Shown: one piece after another, positions 60,382-64,000 of the stretch
Numbering within the stretch: the stretch's first letter is position 1
How the letters are laid out: each line of letters opens with the position of its first letter
NCBI RefSeq assembly: GCF_000981585.1
Contig: NZ_LN831776.1
Location: 4,261,187 to 4,325,186 of the forward strand
Source: Paenibacillus riograndensis SBR5
GTDB taxonomy: Bacteria > Bacillota > Bacilli > Paenibacillales > Paenibacillaceae
Direction of reading: 5' to 3'
Length of the DNA: 64,000 nucleotides
Position numbers and translations under genes: made by a program
Notes under the pieces: model-generated
Databases searched by the model: none
What the model saw: only the letters and a program-made list of their open reading frames with translations
What the model was told of the DNA's origin: nothing

Positions 60382-61614
60382 ATGCCCCAACTGCAAGCAC
60401 AGCTTAGTAAATATGCGGATTTGGCGGTTCGAATCGGAGTTAATGTTCAGCCCGGACAGACCCTGATCGTGAGCGCGCCTATTTCAGCTGCAGAATTTGT
60501 ACGGCTCATTACAGCTAAGGCCTATGCCATCGGCGCGAGCCAGGTCAAGGTCAATTGGAGCGATGAATTCATTACCCGCCAGCTATTTGAGCATGCCGCA
60601 CCGGAAGTGTTCACTAAGCCGCCTACCTGGTTTGCGGGTGAAATAACCGAGTTCGCCGAGAATGGCGCAGCTTTCCTTCATGTTATCGCCGAAGACCCGG
60701 ATGCGCTCAAAGGCATTGACTCCGAGCGGATTGCGAACTACCAGAAAACCCGCGGAGAAGCTCTGACCAAATACCGCGAGCTGCAAATGTCTGATAAAGT
60801 CAGCTGGAGCATTGTTGCCATTCCGTCGCAGGCTTGGGCCGATAAGGTATTCCCGGATGTTCCGGCAGATGAACGCGTAGACAAGCTTTGGGAAGCAATT
60901 TTCCACACCGTACGCCTGGACCGCGAAGATCCTGTAGCCGCCTGGCAGGAACATTTGGATACCCTTGAACAAAAAGCCAATGTCCTGAACGCCAAGAAAT
61001 ATAAAAGCCTCCATTACATAGCACCCGGTACTGATCTTAGCATTGAGCTGCCTGAAGGACACTTGTGGGCGCAAGGCGACAGCATCAATGCCAAGGGCCA
61101 TTCTTTTGTCGCCAATATGCCGACTGAAGAAGTGTTCACAGCCCCACTCAAAACCGGTGTCAACGGAACGGTCAAAGCCACGAAGCCGCTTAGCTACGGC
61201 GGGAACATTATTGACGGCTTCTCCATTACTTTTGAACAAGGCCGGATCGTTAGTGTAGCAGCCGAACAGGGCCAGGAGGCGCTGGAATATCTCATCGGGC
61301 TGGATGAAGGTGCAAAATATCTCGGCGAAGTGGCGCTTGTCCCGCATAAATCTCCAATTTCGGAATCCAATATCCTGTATTTCAATACTTTGTTCGATGA
61401 GAATGCCTCCAACCATCTGGCCATTGGCACAGCTTATGCCTTCTGTCTCGAAGGCGGCAAAGAAATGAATAAGGACGAACTGATTGCCCACGGCCTGAAC
61501 ACAAGCGTTACGCATGTCGATTTTATGATCGGCTCAGCGGAGATGGACATTTACGGTATCACCGTTGACGGCACCAGAGAGCCTGTATTCCTCAAGGGGA
61601 ACTGGGCGTTCTAA
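60382..61614 (+). CDS. M29-family aminopeptidase
   Basis: A 410-aa thermophilic-aminopeptidase (AmpS/AmpT) type protein. NMPTEEVFTAP and LGEVALVPHKSPIS carry the metal-binding Glu residues, and FDENASNHLAIGTAY and THVDFMIGSAEMDIYGI carry His/Asp ligands. GGAGG lies 7 nt before the start. Tandem with a second M29 gene 36 bp downstream. Cytosolic peptide turnover is likely. Confidence 0.93.
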   Translation: MPQLQAQLSKYADLAVRIGVNVQPGQTLIVSAPISAAEFVRLITAKAYAIGASQVKVNWSDEFITRQLFEHAAPEVFTKPPTWFAGEITEFAENGAAFLHVIAEDPDALKGIDSERIANYQKTRGEALTKYRELQMSDKVSWSIVAIPSQAWADKVFPDVPADERVDKLWEAIFHTVRLDREDPVAAWQEHLDTLEQKANVLNAKKYKSLHYIAPGTDLSIELPEGHLWAQGDSINAKGHSFVANMPTEEVFTAPLKTGVNGTVKATKPLSYGGNIIDGFSITFEQGRIVSVAAEQGQEALEYLIGLDEGAKYLGEVALVPHKSPISESNILYFNTLFDENASNHLAIGTAYAFCLEGGKEMNKDELIAHGLNTSVTHVDFMIGSAEMDIYGITVDGTREPVFLKGNWAF

Positions 61615-61650
61615 AGCAGGCTGGACAGAGATATTAAGAGGAGTGGTACT

Positions 61651-62880
61651 ATGCTGAGTTTTACGCAAAAGCTGGAGAATTACGCACTGCTGACGGTCAA
61701 AATCGGAATTAACATTCAGCCTGGACAGACCCTTGTGGTCAACGCTGATATAGCTTCGGCAGAACTGGTGCGGCTGGTAGTGCGCAAGGCCTATGAAGCC
61801 GGGGCAAAACTGGTTAAGGTGAATTATACGGATGAACTTGTCACCCGCACACGTTACGAGCTGGCGCCGTCCGAAAGCTTCCTCGAACCGCCAAAATGGC
61901 AGGCCGATGAGCTGGAGGACCTGGCTAAAAACGGAGCAGCCTTCCTGTCGGTCATTTCGACCAATCCGGATCTGCTGAACGGGATCGATCCCGTACGTAT
62001 TGCCGATAATCAGCGCACAGCCGGTCAAGCTATGATGCCATACCGGGAACTGCTGATGGGCAACCATGTCAGCTGGAGCCTGGTGGCCTACCCCTCGCCT
62101 GTGTGGGCGGCCAAGGTATTCCCGGACGCTCCGCCAGAACAGCAGGTAGAACTGCTGTGGGATGCCATCTTCAAGGCTGTCAGAGCAGACCAGGAGAATC
62201 CGGTTGAAGCCTGGAGCCTCCACCTGGCCGGCCTGAAGCAGCGCTGTGATATTTTGAATGCGAAAAAATACCGCAAGCTCCACTATACCGCACCAGGCAC
62301 TGATCTCATGCTTGAGCTGCCGGAAGGCCATATTTGGTGTCAAGCGGGGGCTGTGAACGGACGCGGAGTACCTTTTCTGGCGAATATCCCAACCGAAGAG
62401 GTCTTCACGGCACCGCTTAAGACAGGTGCAAACGGTACAGTCAGCAGCACGAAACCGCTAAGCTATAGCGGCAACATCATTGACCGTTTCACCCTTACCC
62501 TGGAGAATGGGAAAGTTACAGATTTCACTGCAGAAGTGGGCCAGGATGCGTTAGCATCTCTGCTGGCGATGGACGAAGGCTCTGCTTATTTTGGGGAAGT
62601 CGCCCTCGTTCCCTACCACTCTCCGATCTCGGAAAGCGGCATTCTGTACTTCACTACACTTTATGATGAGAATGCTTCCTGTCACCTGGCTCTGGGAGCA
62701 GCTTACGCTTTCACTCTGGAGCAAGGTACGGCGATGACCAAAGAGCAGCTTGCCGAGCACGGGATGAATCAAAGCCTGACTCACGTGGATTTCATGATGG
62801 GCTCCGCGGATATGAATATCGACGGGATTACGGATGAAGGCCTGGCCGAACCTATTTTCCGCAACGGAAACTGGGCTTAA
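61651..62880 (+). CDS. M29-family aminopeptidase (tandem paralog)
   Basis: A 409-aa paralog of the preceding gene with identical metal motifs (NIPTEEVFTAP, GEVALVPYHSPIS, YDENASCHLALGAAY, THVDFMMGSADMNIDGI). The overall similarity is high, so the pair arose by duplication. AGAGGAG lies 7 nt before the start. It shares a terminator with the first gene. Confidence 0.93.
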   Translation: MLSFTQKLENYALLTVKIGINIQPGQTLVVNADIASAELVRLVVRKAYEAGAKLVKVNYTDELVTRTRYELAPSESFLEPPKWQADELEDLAKNGAAFLSVISTNPDLLNGIDPVRIADNQRTAGQAMMPYRELLMGNHVSWSLVAYPSPVWAAKVFPDAPPEQQVELLWDAIFKAVRADQENPVEAWSLHLAGLKQRCDILNAKKYRKLHYTAPGTDLMLELPEGHIWCQAGAVNGRGVPFLANIPTEEVFTAPLKTGANGTVSSTKPLSYSGNIIDRFTLTLENGKVTDFTAEVGQDALASLLAMDEGSAYFGEVALVPYHSPISESGILYFTTLYDENASCHLALGAAYAFTLEQGTAMTKEQLAEHGMNQSLTHVDFMMGSADMNIDGITDEGLAEPIFRNGNWA

Positions 62881-62921
62881 CTTTACTATCTTGATAGCTT
62901 GACAAATTTCATTAACACACT

Positions 62922-62970
62922 AAACACCCTGTAGATTCTCTTAAAAAAGAGCGTCTCAGGGTGTTTTTTT
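62922..62970 (+). terminator. terminator after the aminopeptidase genes
   Basis: AAACACCCTG pairs with CAGGGTGTTT, with an inner CTCTT/AAGAG stem, followed by T run. Confidence 0.92.
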
Positions 62971-63108
62971 GGCTACTTAGCAATAATTCAGTAAATTAAT
63001 CGCCCAAATTTGAAGATTTGTTCAAAATTAATTCACAATATTGTTGAATTTCATTCACAAATATGTCACAATACAGTTAAGGATTCTATTCCCAAGGAGG
63101 TCATTCCG

Positions 63109-63282
63109 ATGAAAGAATCATTCTCCCACGACCTGGACACAGTTAAACCGGATCGTAAAGAAACCGATGCCCCTACCGACTCCAGTATCGCCGCTTCCAA
63201 TGCCATCAAGTATACGGCCTATATCATGCTGCTGTTCGGATTTCTGTATTTTCTGATTGCTTACCTGGCCCCCATGCTGTAA
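63109..63282 (+). CDS. small single-TM membrane protein
   Basis: A 57-aa protein: charged N-terminus (MKESFSHDLDTVKPDRKETD) followed by one TM helix (YTAYIMLLFGFLYFLIAYLA) and a short tail. AAGGAGG lies exactly 8 nt before the ATG at 63109. Family unknown; short membrane proteins of this kind are common in sporulating Firmicutes. Monocistronic. Confidence 0.75.
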   Translation: MKESFSHDLDTVKPDRKETDAPTDSSIAASNAIKYTAYIMLLFGFLYFLIAYLAPML

Positions 63283-63401
63283 GAGGCTCATTCAATGATA
63301 TACACTATGGAAAGCGCTTACGGCTGACGCCTACTCTTACGGTACGGGTCAGCCGTTTATTCGTTATTCCGTCTTATTGGGGATGGCAAAACCGGTGCAG
63401 C

Positions 63402-64000
63402 TTACCAGGATAAAACTTTGCCCAGCCAGCTTACAGACGCAGGACTCCATTTCCCTTCCATCCGGTTGCGCAGCCACACTATAGCCTCATCTCTCGTTCC
63501 CTTAAATTCCGGAATATGATTCTCTGCCATCCAGTGGCCGGCGGTTTCAAATGAGGTGCTGTTCCAGCCGTTTTTCTCTCCCTCGGCATTATGGCGTTCC
63601 TTCACTCCTGAGATCACAATATCCAGAGTGCCTTGCAGTTCCGTTACCGCATTGTCAAAAGCAGTTTTCTTCTCCTTCGCCTTCATGTCAGCCAGCTTAC
63701 GTAGTTCACGTGTCTCAATGCCTTGATTATCACGGATGATCTGAAGCAAGGTTAGTGCTTCTCTGCTGCAGAGTCCACTATCGTAGCGTTCCTCCAGGGA
63801 TTGTGTGCTGCCCGCAGCAGCCGCATATGCCGGGAACCATTCTCTGGCGACCAGGACTGCTTTTTTGCGGATAAATTTCCCGTACGCAGCCAGACCTTCA
63901 CCGGGAAACCGGGCACGCCAGGCCCAGGGGTCAAGCTCTGTATCGGTATGCCAGTTCTCGGCTTTGGTCAATCCGTTCACAGACGGATGCCCAGGTATGA
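63402..64000 (-). CDS. AlkZ-related protein (5' end beyond the window)
   Basis: The frame is open to the right edge; the visible part ends SW-stop at 63402. It reads IPGHPSVNGLTKAENWHTDTELDPWAWRARFPGEGLAAYGKF, given here as landmarks, then REWFPAYAAAAG and KAKEKKTAFDNAVTELQGTLDI. This resembles proteins annotated AlkZ-related, distant from the YcaQ/AlkZ DNA glycosylases; enzymatic role not demonstrated. The GTG at 63980 is an in-frame codon but probably not the start, since homologous-looking sequence continues upstream. Confidence 0.6.
   Translation of the reverse strand, partial: IPGHPSVNGLTKAENWHTDTELDPWAWRARFPGEGLAAYGKFIRKKAVLVAREWFPAYAAAAGSTQSLEERYDSGLCSREALTLLQIIRDNQGIETRELRKLADMKAKEKKTAFDNAVTELQGTLDIVISGVKERHNAEGEKNGWNSTSFETAGHWMAENHIPEFKGTRDEAIVWLRNRMEGKWSPASVSWLGKVLSW

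Overview
The window looks like a low-to-mid GC Firmicutes chromosome, most likely Paenibacillus or a close relative. This is inferred from strong AGGAGG-type ribosome binding sites, lipoprotein solute-binding proteins, YesMN-type two-component regulators beside sugar ABC transporters, a secreted GH85 endoglycosidase, an M4 protease, and several families of short intergenic repeats. No rRNA, tRNA or CRISPR array was seen. Both window edges cut genes: an Rrf2/NsrR-type regulator on the left and an AlkZ-related protein on the right.

Layout. 1-5 kb is a nitric oxide/oxygen defence module: nsrR and hmp are divergent around a palindromic operator, and opposite them lies an operon of flavodiiron protein, NADH:rubredoxin-type reductase, rubredoxin and an FNR-like regulator. 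5-19 kb is a patchwork: a WYL regulator, the GH85 enzyme, an IS200-type element, a YjbR protein, a 799-aa protein joining an isoprenoid-synthase-like half to a complete prenyltransferase, a broken tandem GNAT, a zinc-ribbon/deoxyribosyltransferase-like protein, a MerR/epimerase pair and a DinB protein. Three copies of a ~215-bp MITE-like element and two copies of another ~100-bp repeat lie between these genes. 19-26.3 kb is a tightly overlapping seven-gene operon: peptide-type ABC importer, class V aminotransferase and amidohydrolase.

26-41 kb holds a HAD phosphatase, MarR, an M4 protease, a YtrA-type GntR/ABC operon, a GH4 alpha-galactosidase with divergent AraC regulator, an OmpR-type two-component system with DedA, an Rpn-type nuclease with a tandem-repeat tail, GrpB and small proteins. 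41-47.7 kb is a carbohydrate ABC transporter with its YesMN-type two-component system; the histidine kinase is frameshifted. 48-53.2 kb carries the most unusual locus, a three-gene operon with 4-bp overlaps: TerB_N/TerB_C protein, BrxD-like ATPase, Lhr-like DEVH helicase. It has BREX-like parts but no BREX methylase, PglZ or nuclease in view. 53-64 kb is mostly housekeeping: a NiaP-like MFS carrier, DUF1836 regulator, CNNM/CorC-type protein, GNATs, a VOC protein, KtrB-like potassium channel subunit and tandem M29 aminopeptidases.

The main candidates for new biology are the TerB/BrxD/helicase operon, the fused isoprenoid enzyme, the MITE family, the deoxyribosyltransferase-like protein that lacks its expected glutamate, and an iteron-like triplet upstream of a GNAT gene. 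Two microdeletion-like frameshifts and an apparent ATC start for hmp may be genuine or may be sequence errors.
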